A stretch of DNA of 25,428 nt, from contig JANXZT010000458.1 in NCBI GenBank assembly GCA_025355395.1, positions 1-25,428 of the forward strand, written 5' to 3'. This document shows, in pieces, positions 1 through 8,054 of this stretch. The notes under the pieces were generated by a model. That model searched no databases, was not told the DNA's origin, and was given only the letters and a program-made list of their open reading frames with translations. Position numbers and translations under genes: made by a program. Each line of letters begins with the position of its first letter. Positions within the stretch are counted from its first letter, which is position 1. This stretch comes from Betaproteobacteria bacterium. GTDB lineage: Bacteria; Pseudomonadota; Gammaproteobacteria; Burkholderiales; Casimicrobiaceae.

Positions 1-90
1 TATGGGAACGGGCACGCGCGGTACAGGAAGCGCCGAGCACCCTGCGACGATCAGCGCGATCCCAGCGAGCCTTACATAGGCGTGCGACAT
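1..90 (-). CDS. Small lipoprotein, N-terminal part only (runs off the left edge)
   Basis: Reading leftward from an ATG at 88-90, thirty codons are open to the window edge: a short N-region with Arg7, a hydrophobic stretch (residues 8-16), then a lipobox-type Val-Ala-Gly-Cys with Cys18, followed by a Pro/Val-rich start of the mature protein. This is the pattern of a signal-peptidase-II lipoprotein precursor, so the product is probably an envelope lipoprotein. A purine-rich GGGGGGAGCAGG lies just upstream of the ATG, a good ribosome-binding site. The coding frame is too short to assign a family. It is co-directional with the HerA-like gene, whose stop lies 94 bases upstream. Function unknown. 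Confidence 0.6.
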   Translation of the reverse strand, partial: MSHAYVRLAGIALIVAGCSALPVPRVPVPI

Positions 91-158
91 TGCCTGCTCC
101 CCCCAGCGGCCGGCTTCGACGGCGACGGCCGAACCGCGCACAACGCGCGTATGCGTTC

Positions 159-180
159 GATCATTGTTCCGAACATGATC
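159..180. other. 22-bp near-perfect dyad between the HerA-like gene and the lipoprotein gene
   Basis: GATCAT at 159-164 mirrors ATGATC at 175-180, and inside them GTTC (166-169) mirrors GAAC (171-174), with one unpaired T at 165. It sits 5 bases past the HerA-like stop and about 70 bases ahead of the lipoprotein ATG. No T-run follows on either strand, so it is not a standard intrinsic terminator. It could be an operator for a dimeric regulator of the lipoprotein gene or a 3'-end hairpin of the HerA-like mRNA. Confidence 0.4.
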
Positions 181-184
181 GCTT

Positions 185-1705
185 TTACCGGCGCCGGCCG
201 GGCAGCAACGATCCAAGTACGCCGCGGATGACCTCTCGCCCCACCGATGAGCCGATCGTTCGCACGGCGCTCTTGGCCATCGCCTCCACGAGGCTATCCT
301 TGCGGCCGCTTCCGGACAGGAGCCCGCCCAACGAATCCTTGAGCCGATCGCCCATGCTGGCTGTGGCGTCGGCGTTAGCCGCGTTCTGTGAGTTCGACTG
401 CGCCGCCCGGCCTTGCAGCCGCTCGTACGCGGATTCGCGATCAACGGTCTTGTCATACACACCGGCAACGGATGAGACCGCCATCACTTGCTTGCGCTCC
501 GCTGCTGTGATGGGGCCGATGCGGCTTGCCGGCGGCAGCACGTAGGCACGCTCGACCACCGTGGGCCTTCCCTTCTGATCCAGAAAGGAGATGAGCCCTT
601 CACCGACCGCGAGCTCGGTGATCGCCGTTTCCGTGGAAAAGGCCGGATTGGCGCGCATGGTTTCGGCGGCGGCCTTGACCGCCTTCTGATCGCGCGGCGT
701 GTACGCGCGCAACGCGTGCTGGACGCGGTTGCCGAGCTGTCCCAGCACCGTCTCGGGGACATCGAGCGGATTCTGAGTGCAGAAGTAGACGCCGACGCCC
801 TTCGAGCGAATCAGCCGGATCACCTGCTCGATCTTGTCGAGAAGCGCACGCGGCGCATCGGTGAATAACAGGTGCGCCTCGTCGAAGAAAAAAACGAGCT
901 TGGGTTTGTCGGGATCGCCGACTTCGGGCAGACGCTCGTACAACTCGGAGAGCAGCCACAGCAACAGCGTCGAATACAACTTCGGCGCGTTGAGCAGGCG
1001 ATCGGCGGCGAGGATATTGACTACGCCACGGCCATCGATGGTCTGGATGAGGTCGTCGATATCGAGCATCGGCTCGCCGATGAAGCGCTCGGCGCCCTGT
1101 TGCTCGAGGCCGAGGAGTCCTCGCTGGATGGCGCCAATGCTTGCCGCAGATACGTTCCCATAATTGGTTGTGAATCGCGCGGCGTTGTCGCCGACGTATT
1201 GGAGCACCGCCCGCAGATCCTTGAGATCGAGTAGCAGCAACCCATTGTCGTCCGCCACCTTGAAGACCAGCGCGAGCACGCCCTCCTGCACTTCATTGAG
1301 GTTTAGGACGCGCGAAAAAAGAAGCGGTCCAAGGTCGGACACCGTCGCGCGCACCGGGTGGCCCTGTTCGCCAAAGACATCCCAGAGCACAGCCGGGACA
1401 CCGGCAAAGGCCGGCGCGTCCGCGCCAATGAGTTTGAGCCGCTCGGCGAGCTTGTCCGAGAGCGTTCCGGGCTGGGTGATGCCGGCAAGATCGCCCTTGA
1501 CGTCGGCCATGAACACCGGCACCCCAATGGCGCTGAAGCGCTCGGCCATTACCTGCAGCGTTACGGTCTTGCCGGTTCCGGTCGCCCCGGTGATGAGCCC
1601 GTGGCGGTTGGCGAGGGCGGGAAGAAGCGAAAGCTCGGTCGAAAGGTTCTTGGCGATCAGCAGTGGTTCGGGCACCGTGCGCTCCGGAGACAGTCCAACC
1701 GGCAT
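185..1705 (-). CDS. HerA-like helicase/ATPase, DUF853 family
   Basis: 506-residue P-loop ATPase of the bacterial DUF853 group, distant relatives of the archaeal HerA DNA translocase/helicase. Visible: an N-terminal 'EPLLIAK' strand, Walker A GATGTGKT (residues 40-47), 'ADVKGDL' shortly after it, Walker B 'FFFDEAH' with Asp275-Glu276, and 'CTQNPLDVPETVLGQLGNR' downstream, which resembles the sensor/arginine-finger region of the family. The C-terminus is Ser/Gly/Arg rich. The frame is open further upstream to 1783, but that extension is Arg-rich and unlike family N-termini; the ATG at 1703-1705 has AGAGG about 8 bases before it, so I chose it. The family is common in proteobacteria; its physiological role is poorly defined. 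Divergent from rimP. Confidence 0.9.
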   Translation of the reverse strand: MPVGLSPERTVPEPLLIAKNLSTELSLLPALANRHGLITGATGTGKTVTLQVMAERFSAIGVPVFMADVKGDLAGITQPGTLSDKLAERLKLIGADAPAFAGVPAVLWDVFGEQGHPVRATVSDLGPLLFSRVLNLNEVQEGVLALVFKVADDNGLLLLDLKDLRAVLQYVGDNAARFTTNYGNVSAASIGAIQRGLLGLEQQGAERFIGEPMLDIDDLIQTIDGRGVVNILAADRLLNAPKLYSTLLLWLLSELYERLPEVGDPDKPKLVFFFDEAHLLFTDAPRALLDKIEQVIRLIRSKGVGVYFCTQNPLDVPETVLGQLGNRVQHALRAYTPRDQKAVKAAAETMRANPAFSTETAITELAVGEGLISFLDQKGRPTVVERAYVLPPASRIGPITAAERKQVMAVSSVAGVYDKTVDRESAYERLQGRAAQSNSQNAANADATASMGDRLKDSLGGLLSGSGRKDSLVEAMAKSAVRTIGSSVGREVIRGVLGSLLPGRRR

Positions 1706-1797
1706 GTTACCGGCCTCTGCGACCGCGCGTCGATCCAGGCTTCGCCGGCCGGCGCGTGGTACCGGCCCCGCACGCCGCGACAAGACCGCGAATACGC

Positions 1798-1826
1798 TTC
1801 AAATCGCCGGCGTTTTCTGCTAGAAT
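1798..1826 (+). promoter_or_regulatory. Sigma70-type promoter of the rimP-nusA-infB operon
   Basis: TTCAAA (1798-1803; four of six matches to TTGACA), a 17-base spacer, then TAGAAT (1821-1826), preceded by TG at 1818-1819 (extended -10). It faces rimP and would start transcription near 1833, giving a leader of about 145 bases. Spacing and the -10 are good; assignment is by pattern only. Confidence 0.6.
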
Positions 1827-1925
1827 TCAAGGCTGTAAAGTTGGGGTGAGCAACGCAAGTACGCGTTGGCGTGACGTACGCAGGTACGCGCAACTACACG
1901 CCAAAAGCGCAGGCAAATACGAGTA

Positions 1926-1952
1926 ATGGGCTGGCACAGCCCATTTTTTTTT
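1926..1952 (+). terminator. Terminator-like hairpin in the rimP leader
   Basis: Perfect 7-bp stem ATGGGCT (1926-1932) / AGCCCAT (1938-1944), five-base loop, then T at 1944-1952: a textbook intrinsic terminator. It lies between the promoter at 1798-1826 and rimP, inside the leader of an essential operon, so it must be read through or regulated. A premature terminator ahead of rimP is a recognised feature in proteobacteria (Rfam keeps a rimP-leader family). NusA, encoded two genes down, affects termination, so feedback on its own operon is a reasonable inference, not shown here. Confidence 0.75.
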
Positions 1953-1977
1953 CCTCAACGCCTTGAGTGCCAGGCCC

Positions 1978-2424
1978 ATGGGTCTTGCCGAATTGCTCGA
2001 TAAAACACTGCCTTCGATGGGCTATGAGCTGGTCGATTGGGAGAGTTCGCCCAAGGGCCGGCTCGTGCGCGTATTCATCGACAAGGAGGGTGGTGTCGAC
2101 GTCGAGGATTGCGCCCGGGTGAGCCACCACCTGACGCGGCTCTTTGCGGTCGAGAACATCGATTACGACCGGCTCGAGGTCTCGTCGCCGGGCCTTGATC
2201 GCAGGCTTTCGCGTGCGGAAGATTTCAGCCGCTTCGCCGGCGAGGAAGCCGAATTGCGTTTGCACAACCCGGTCGACAACGCCCGCCGCATCAAAGGCGT
2301 GCTGCGCGGCTGTGAGGAAGGCGCCGTATTGCTCGAGACCCCCCAGGGTCTGCGCACCGTCCCGATGGACGAGATCGACCGTGCCCGCCTCGTGCCCAGG
2401 ATTGAGTGGAGAAAATCGACATGA
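1978..2424 (+). CDS. rimP: Ribosome maturation factor RimP
   Basis: 148-residue RimP, needed for late assembly of the 30S subunit. The N-terminal alpha/beta domain begins 'MGLAELLDKTLPSMGYELV'; the family signature 'DVEDCARVSH' and 'LEVSSPGLDR' follow, then the C-terminal SH3-like domain with 'RIKGVL' and 'DRARLVP'. Two starts are possible: ATG at 1978, with a modest CAGG just upstream and an N-terminus like other betaproteobacterial RimP, or TTG at 1963 adding five residues, with no ribosome-binding site and only ten bases after the leader terminator. I prefer ATG. Its TGA overlaps the nusA ATG (ATGA), the usual coupling in this operon. Confidence 0.95.
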   Translation: MGLAELLDKTLPSMGYELVDWESSPKGRLVRVFIDKEGGVDVEDCARVSHHLTRLFAVENIDYDRLEVSSPGLDRRLSRAEDFSRFAGEEAELRLHNPVDNARRIKGVLRGCEEGAVLLETPQGLRTVPMDEIDRARLVPRIEWRKST

Positions 2425-3953
2425 ACCGCGAACTGCTGCTGCTGGTGGATGCTCTCTCGCGCGAGAAGAACGTTCCCAAGGAAATCGTATTCACCGCGCT
2501 CGAGTCTGCGCTCGCGTCGGCCACCAAGAAGCGTTTCCCCGGCGAGATCGACGCCCGGGTCTCGATCGACCGGGAAACCGGCGATTACGAATCGTTTCGC
2601 CGCTGGACGGTGGTGCCCGATGAAGAGCACGAAGAGCCCGGGCATCAGATCGCGATCACCGACGCCGCGGAGCGTGAGCCGGCGCTCAACCTGGGCGATG
2701 TCGTCGAAGAGGCGCTCGAGCCGGTCGAGTTCGGGCGCATCGGCGCCCAGGCGGCCAAGCAGGTCATACTGCAAAAGATTCGCGATGCCGAACGCGAACA
2801 GATCCTCAACGACTTCCTGGAGCGCCAGGACAACCTGTTGACTGGGACGGTCAAGCGCATCGAGCGCGGCAATGTCGTCGTCGAATCGGGGCGCATCGAA
2901 GGCGTGATTCCGCGCGACCAGCTGATCCCGAAGGAAATGCTGCGGGTCGGCGACCGCATTCGTGCGTTCGTGACCAAGATCGATCGCACCGCCAAAGGCC
3001 CTCAGCTCATCCTGTCGCGCATTGCGCCGGAATTCCTGATGCGTCTTTTCGAGCTCGAGGTTCCCGAGATCGAGGAAGGTTTGATCGAGATCAAGGCTGC
3101 GGCCCGCGACCCGGGCATTCGCGCCAAGATCGCCGTCAAGTCGAACGATCCGCGCCTCGATCCACAGGGAACCTGCATCGGCATGCGCGGCTCACGAGTG
3201 ACGGCCGTCACCAACGAGCTTGCCGGCGAGCGCGTGGACATCATCCTGTTTTCGGAAGATCCGGCCAAGTTCGTTATCAATGCGCTGGCGCCTGCCGAAA
3301 TTTCCTCGATCGTGGTCGACGAGGAAAAGCACAGCATGGACGTGGTGGTCGACGAGGAAAACCTGGCAATCGCCATCGGCCGACTGGGGCAGAACGTGCG
3401 GCTCGCCTCCGAGCTCACGGGCTGGGAGCTCAACCTGATGAGTGTCGAGGAATCGCAGAAGAAGCACGAAGCGGAGAGTGACCGCCTGCGCGGGCTTTTC
3501 ATGGAGAAGCTCGACGTCGACGAAGAGGTGGCGGACATCCTGATCGGCGAAGGCTTCACTTCGCTGGAAGAGGTAGCTTATGTGCCCATCAGCGAGATGC
3601 TGGAAATCCAATCATTCGACGCGGATACGGTCAACGAGCTTCGCAGCCGGGCAAGGAACGCGCTTCTCACCGAAGCGATCGTGCGCGAGGAAAGCGTCGA
3701 GAACGTCGACGAGGCGCTGTTGAGTCTCGAGGGCATGGACACCGAAGTCGCGAGCGCCCTCGCGACGCATGGAATGATCACGCGCGACGCACTGGCGGAC
3801 CTCGCAGTCGACGAGCTTGTCGAGTTGACAGGCATGAGCGAGGAACGTGCGCAGGACCTCATCATGAAGGCCCGGGCGCATTGGTTCGAAGAAGCGCCGG
3901 CGACCGCGGGGCAACCCGCGCCGGCCGCCCCCGCCTTGGGGCAGCAGCGCTAA
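2421..3953 (+). CDS. nusA: Transcription termination/antitermination factor NusA
   Basis: 510 residues, close to the usual size of proteobacterial NusA. Order: N-terminal RNA-polymerase-binding domain (about 1-125, starting MNRELLLLVDALSREKNV), S1 domain (about 130-200), KH1 with GMRG at 254-257, KH2 with GRLG at 320-323, then two acidic C-terminal repeats (about 360-495) as in gammaproteobacterial and betaproteobacterial NusA, and a short Ala/Pro tail. NusA binds polymerase and nascent RNA, modulating pausing, termination and rRNA antitermination. An in-frame GTG fifteen bases earlier is possible, but the ATG has GGAGA at a good distance and matches the family N-terminus. Coupled to rimP by a 4-base overlap; infB follows after 27 bases. 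Confidence 0.97.
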   Translation: MNRELLLLVDALSREKNVPKEIVFTALESALASATKKRFPGEIDARVSIDRETGDYESFRRWTVVPDEEHEEPGHQIAITDAAEREPALNLGDVVEEALEPVEFGRIGAQAAKQVILQKIRDAEREQILNDFLERQDNLLTGTVKRIERGNVVVESGRIEGVIPRDQLIPKEMLRVGDRIRAFVTKIDRTAKGPQLILSRIAPEFLMRLFELEVPEIEEGLIEIKAAARDPGIRAKIAVKSNDPRLDPQGTCIGMRGSRVTAVTNELAGERVDIILFSEDPAKFVINALAPAEISSIVVDEEKHSMDVVVDEENLAIAIGRLGQNVRLASELTGWELNLMSVEESQKKHEAESDRLRGLFMEKLDVDEEVADILIGEGFTSLEEVAYVPISEMLEIQSFDADTVNELRSRARNALLTEAIVREESVENVDEALLSLEGMDTEVASALATHGMITRDALADLAVDELVELTGMSEERAQDLIMKARAHWFEEAPATAGQPAPAAPALGQQR

Positions 3954-3980
3954 AGGCAAGAGCACACGCAGGAGACGCGC

Positions 3981-6602
3981 ATGGCGCAGACGACGATTGA
4001 ACAATTCGCAACCGAGCTCAAGATGCCGGCAGGGGCCTTACTCGAGCAGCTGATCCAGGCCGGCGTGGCTGGCAAGAAGCAGGGAGATGCATTGTCCGAG
4101 CAGGACAAGACCAAGCTTCTCGATTACCTGCGCAAGCAACACGGCGCCGCCGGCGAACCCAAGAAGAAGATCACGCTCACCCGAAAGCAGACGACCGAAA
4201 TCAAGGCCGCCGGCTCGACGGGCCGTGCGCGCACGATCCAGATCGAAGTGCGCAAGAAGCGCGTGTTCATGAAGCGCGACGAGCCCGAGGCGGCCCCGGT
4301 TGTCGAGGAGCTGCCCAAGGCGACGGCACCGGCGCCGATGATGCTCTCCCCGGAGGAAATCGCTGCCCGCGAGGAAGAAGCGCGCAAGGGCCAGGAGCTC
4401 ATGCAGCGCCAGCAGCAGGAAGTGCTGCAAAAGCAGGAGCAGTCGAAGCGCAAGACCAAGAAGGAACGCGAAGCCGACGAAGCGGTCGCCAAGCTCGTAG
4501 CCGACGCCGCAACGGCAGCCGAAGCCACGCGACTCGCCGCACAGGAGGCCGATGCGCAGTCCGCGATAGCGGCCGCCGCATCGGCGCCCGCGCAAATTCC
4601 GGGCGCCAGAGTGCCGTTCGCGACAACGCTGCATCGTCCCGCGGCCAAGCCGGGCGAAAAGCCGAAGCCCATCAAGAAAAGCGGCGCCGGCTTCCAGGAA
4701 GAGGCGGCACGACGGCGCGCGCTCAAGCTTCGCGGCGACGTCACCGGTGGTACTGCGAACACCGGATGGCGCCAGCCCAAGGTGGGGCGTCATCGCCATG
4801 ATGAGGAAGGCGTTGAAGGCGCTTCGGTGTCCGCCGGCCCGGTCGTGCGTGACATCGTGGTTCCTGAGACGATCTCGGTCGCCGACCTCGCGCACAAGAT
4901 GTCGGTCAAGGCAGCCGAGGTTATCAAGGCCCTGATGAAGCTCGGGCAGATGGTCACGATCAACCAGGTCCTCGACCAGGAAACAGCGATGATCCTGGTG
5001 GAAGAGATGGGCCACAAGGCCAAGCCCGCGAAACTCGACGATCTCAATGCGCTGCTCGAGGAAAGCTCCGGCGCGCAGGCGGCCGTGGCCGAGCCGCGGC
5101 CGCCGGTCGTCACCGTCATGGGCCACGTCGATCACGGCAAGACCTCGCTTCTGGATACCATCCGCCGCGCGCGGGTAGCAAGCGGTGAGGCAGGTGGCAT
5201 TACCCAGCACATCGGCGCTTATCACGTGCAAACGGCGAAAGGCGTTATCACGTTCCTCGACACACCAGGTCATGAAGCGTTTACCGCAATGCGCGCTCGC
5301 GGCGCGAAAGTCACCGATCTCGTGGTCCTGGTCGTTGCAGCCGACGACGGTGTCATGCCCCAGACGCGCGAAGCAATTGCCCATGCCAGGGCCGGCGGCG
5401 TGCCGCTGGTGGTAGCGTTGAACAAGATCGACAAGGGCGAGGCGAATCCGGAACGCGTGAAGCGGGAGCTTGTGGCCGAAAGCGTGATTCCCGAGGAATA
5501 CGGCGGCGAAACGCAGTTCATCCCGGTATCGGCCAAGACCGGAGCCGGCATCGACGCGCTGCTCGACGCGATCCTGCTGCAGGCCGAAGTGCTGGAGCTC
5601 AAAGCGCCCAAGGATGCTCCTGCGCGCGGGATCGTCATCGAGGCGCGCCTCGACAAGGGTCGCGGACCGGTGGCCACCGTGCTCGTGCATTCCGGCACGC
5701 TCAAGCGCGGCGACATCGTTCTCGCGGGCGCCGTGTTCGGTCGGGTGCGTGCCATGACCGACGAGACGGGCAAGGCCGTGCACGCGGCCGGGCCGTCGAT
5801 TCCGGTCGAGATCCAGGGGTTGTCCGACGTGCCGCTTGCGGGCGAGGGCGTGATGGTGCTGGGAGATGAGCGCAAGGCGCGCGAAATCGCGTTGTTCCGG
5901 CAAGGCAAGTTCCGTGAGGTGAAGCTTGCCAAGCAGCAGGCCGCGAAGCTCGAGAACATGTTCGACCAGATGGCGGAAGATGCCATCAAGACCTTGGCAC
6001 TCATCATCAAGGCCGACGTACAAGGCTCGTACGAAGGATTGACACAGGCGCTGACCAAACTTTCGACTGCCGAGGTCAAGGTCAACATCGTGCACGCGGC
6101 CGTTGGCGGTATCACCGAATCTGACATCAACCTGGCCCTTGCATCCAAGGCGGTGGTTATCGGGTTCAACGTGCGTGCCGACGTCGCGGCCCGCAAGCTT
6201 GCCGAGGGTAGCGGGGTGGACATTCGTTACTACAACGTCATCTATGACGCGGTGGATGAGATAAAGGCCGCCCTGTCGGGAATGTTATCGCCGGAAAAGA
6301 AGGAATCGCAGGTCGGTGTCGTCGAAGTGCGCGAGGTGTACAAGATCTCGAAGGTGGGCACCGTCGCGGGCTGCTATGTGCTCGATGGCGTGGTGCGGCG
6401 CGGATCGCGTGTGCGGGTGCTGCGCGACAATGTCGTGCTGCACGACGGCGAGCTCGATTCCCTGAAGCGATTCAAGGACGATGTGCGCGAGGTCAAGGCC
6501 GGCTTCGAATGCGGCCTTTCCGTGAAGAACTTCAACGATATCGAAAAGGGCGACCAGCTCGAGTGCTACGAGATCGTCGAAGTCTCGCGCACGCTGCAAT
6601 AA
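3981..6602 (+). CDS. infB: Translation initiation factor IF-2
   Basis: 873 residues. The N-terminus (MAQTTIEQFATELKM) is the IF2N domain seen in betaproteobacteria; residues about 60-290 are a long Lys/Glu/Ala/Gln-rich, low-complexity linker, followed by a second IF2N domain (about 295-350). The GTPase domain carries GHVDHGKT (381-388), DTPGH (from 427) and NKID (from 481), followed by domains II, III and C2, which binds fMet-tRNA. IF-2 brings initiator tRNA to the 30S subunit and drives subunit joining. AGGAG stands ahead of the ATG. Length and domain order are normal. A long antisense open frame across it is a codon-bias artefact. Confidence 0.97.
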   Translation: MAQTTIEQFATELKMPAGALLEQLIQAGVAGKKQGDALSEQDKTKLLDYLRKQHGAAGEPKKKITLTRKQTTEIKAAGSTGRARTIQIEVRKKRVFMKRDEPEAAPVVEELPKATAPAPMMLSPEEIAAREEEARKGQELMQRQQQEVLQKQEQSKRKTKKEREADEAVAKLVADAATAAEATRLAAQEADAQSAIAAAASAPAQIPGARVPFATTLHRPAAKPGEKPKPIKKSGAGFQEEAARRRALKLRGDVTGGTANTGWRQPKVGRHRHDEEGVEGASVSAGPVVRDIVVPETISVADLAHKMSVKAAEVIKALMKLGQMVTINQVLDQETAMILVEEMGHKAKPAKLDDLNALLEESSGAQAAVAEPRPPVVTVMGHVDHGKTSLLDTIRRARVASGEAGGITQHIGAYHVQTAKGVITFLDTPGHEAFTAMRARGAKVTDLVVLVVAADDGVMPQTREAIAHARAGGVPLVVALNKIDKGEANPERVKRELVAESVIPEEYGGETQFIPVSAKTGAGIDALLDAILLQAEVLELKAPKDAPARGIVIEARLDKGRGPVATVLVHSGTLKRGDIVLAGAVFGRVRAMTDETGKAVHAAGPSIPVEIQGLSDVPLAGEGVMVLGDERKAREIALFRQGKFREVKLAKQQAAKLENMFDQMAEDAIKTLALIIKADVQGSYEGLTQALTKLSTAEVKVNIVHAAVGGITESDINLALASKAVVIGFNVRADVAARKLAEGSGVDIRYYNVIYDAVDEIKAALSGMLSPEKKESQVGVVEVREVYKISKVGTVAGCYVLDGVVRRGSRVRVLRDNVVLHDGELDSLKRFKDDVREVKAGFECGLSVKNFNDIEKGDQLECYEIVEVSRTLQ

Positions 6603-6616
6603 GTCTAATGGCAAGA

Positions 6617-6636
6617 GGGCCGGCGTCGGCCGGCCC
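6617..6636 (+). other. Perfect GC hairpin between infB and rbfA
   Basis: GGGCCGGC (6617-6624), tetraloop GTCG, GCCGGCCC (6629-6636): eight uninterrupted GC pairs. No T-run follows, so it is not an intrinsic terminator. It ends 12 bases before the rbfA ATG and occupies much of the space where a ribosome-binding site would be, so it may affect rbfA translation or protect the infB 3' end. Confidence 0.6.
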
Positions 6637-6648
6637 GACTTGCATTGA

Positions 6649-7017
6649 ATGAAAAAGCATTCTCAACGGGCCCAACGGGTGGCCGACCAGATCCAGCGCG
6701 AGCTCGCGGAGCTCTTGCGCGAGGAAGTGAAGGACCCGCGGGTGGGGCAAGTCACGATTACGGCAGTCGAGGCGTCGGCGGACCTTTCCCATGCCAAGAT
6801 ATTTTTCACCCAGCTTACGGGCCGTGAGCACGCCGTCGAAGCCGTCGAAACGCTGCAGCGAACGGCCGGCTATTTGCGCAGCGCGCTGTCGCGTCGTCTG
6901 CAGCTCTACTCGGTGCCGCAGTTGCACTTTGTCTACGACGCGTCGATCGAGACGGGCATGGAGCTTTCGCAGTTGATCGACGACGCGGTCGCAGCCGATC
7001 GCAAGCACTCCAGCTGA
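6649..7017 (+). CDS. rbfA: 30S ribosome-binding factor RbfA
   Basis: 122-residue single KH-like-domain protein that binds the 30S subunit near helix 1 of 16S rRNA during maturation and cold adaptation. The start MKKHSQRAQRVADQIQREL and the 'EEVKDPRVGQVTIT', 'DLSHAKIFFT' and 'HFVYDASIETGMEL' segments are family hallmarks; length is typical. No Shine-Dalgarno sequence is visible before the ATG: the preceding bases are the GC hairpin at 6617-6636 and then GACTTGCATTGA. Translation may depend on readthrough from infB, 46 bases upstream. An out-of-frame TTG at 6645 is not used. Confidence 0.95.
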   Translation: MKKHSQRAQRVADQIQRELAELLREEVKDPRVGQVTITAVEASADLSHAKIFFTQLTGREHAVEAVETLQRTAGYLRSALSRRLQLYSVPQLHFVYDASIETGMELSQLIDDAVAADRKHSS

Positions 7018-7061
7018 ACAGCGGTCCTGCCCCAGTCGTTGCCCGCCCGCCGCGTCTGCGG

Positions 7062-7946
7062 GTGGATGGCGTGCTGCTTCTCGACAAGCCACGCGGCCTT
7101 TCTTCCAACACCGCCCTGCAGCACGCGCGGCGATTGCTGAACGCGGCCAAGGCCGGCCACACGGGCACGCTCGATCCAATGGCGTCCGGTTTGCTGCCAC
7201 TATGTTTTGGCGAGGCGACCAAATTTGCCCAGGCCCTGCTCGACGCGCGCAAGGAGTACGTCGCCGGCATTCGTTTCGGCACATCGACGACGACAGGAGA
7301 TGCCGAAGGTGAGGTCCTCGCCGAGGCGCCGGTCACGTTTGACCGCGACGCGCTGCAATTGGCGCTGCAGCGCTTTATTGGCGTGTCCCGACAGGTGCCC
7401 CCGCGGCATGCCGCACTGAAGCATCAGGGACGCAGGTATTACGAATACGCCCGCGAAGGCATCGAAATTCCGCGCCCGGCGCGCGACATCGTAATCGATG
7501 GGTTGGAGCTTATGGAATTCGGCGCATCGGACGCGGTAGTTCGGATCCGCTGCAGCAAGGGCACATATGTGCGCGCGCTCGCCGAAGACCTCGCACGCTC
7601 GTTGGGAACCGTTGGCCACCTTGCCGCGTTACGGCGGACGGCGACCGGGCCGTTTCGCATCGAGCACGCCATCACGCTGGACGCCCTCCAGGCGCGGGAC
7701 GCCGGCGCGCGGCTTACCCCATTGCTGCCGATCGACGCCCCGCTTTGCGAGATGAGCCGAATCGTCATCGATGGCGAGGCCGCGCGAGCCCTGATGGAGG
7801 GCAGATCGGCATCATCGCCTGCCGGCGCGGCAGGACGGCTTCGCGCTTATGGCCCGCTGGGGCGATTCATGGGAATTGTCGAAGCTGCCGCCGGCGTCCT
7901 GCGTCCTGTCCGGCTCGTCGATACGGCGGCGCGGGACGACTGGTGA
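7062..7946 (+). CDS. truB: tRNA pseudouridine(55) synthase TruB
   Basis: Makes pseudouridine 55 in the T-loop of elongator tRNAs. The catalytic motif GHTGTLDP (residues 32-39 from this start, Asp38) is intact, followed by 'LCFGEATKF', 'PPRHAALKHQGRRYYEYAR' and 'CSKGTYVRALAEDL', and a C-terminal region with 'GRFMGIVEA'. The given start is a GTG without a ribosome-binding site. The frame stays open upstream and encodes NSGPAPVVARPPRLR before the conserved VDGVLLLDKP, which resembles family N-termini; the only upstream start-like codon is CTG at 7014, overlapping the rbfA TGA as CTGA. The true start may be there (310 residues). Ends 108 bases before rpsO. Confidence 0.93.
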   Translation: MDGVLLLDKPRGLSSNTALQHARRLLNAAKAGHTGTLDPMASGLLPLCFGEATKFAQALLDARKEYVAGIRFGTSTTTGDAEGEVLAEAPVTFDRDALQLALQRFIGVSRQVPPRHAALKHQGRRYYEYAREGIEIPRPARDIVIDGLELMEFGASDAVVRIRCSKGTYVRALAEDLARSLGTVGHLAALRRTATGPFRIEHAITLDALQARDAGARLTPLLPIDAPLCEMSRIVIDGEAARALMEGRSASSPAGAAGRLRAYGPLGRFMGIVEAAAGVLRPVRLVDTAARDDW

Positions 7947-7981
7947 TGGCGTGCAGCACGCGTTGCCGCATGCTTTAGCGG

Positions 7982-8011
7982 TTGAATCCTAAGCAATTTT
8001 CGGGCTATAAT
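7982..8011 (+). promoter_or_regulatory. Strong sigma70 promoter of rpsO
   Basis: TTGAAT (7982-7987), 18-base spacer, consensus TATAAT (8006-8011). Transcription would start near 8018, giving a leader of about 37 bases. This is the best -10 in the window and fits a ribosomal-protein gene. Confidence 0.75.
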
Positions 8012-8054
8012 TATCGGCTTCACCAGACCGACGAGAAGACAAGGAAAGAGCGCA

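Noticed and set aside
4038..6095. 685-codon open frame antisense to infB
   Set aside because: Shadow of a GC-rich coding sequence; His/Arg/Leu-rich with no domain, and infB is certain.
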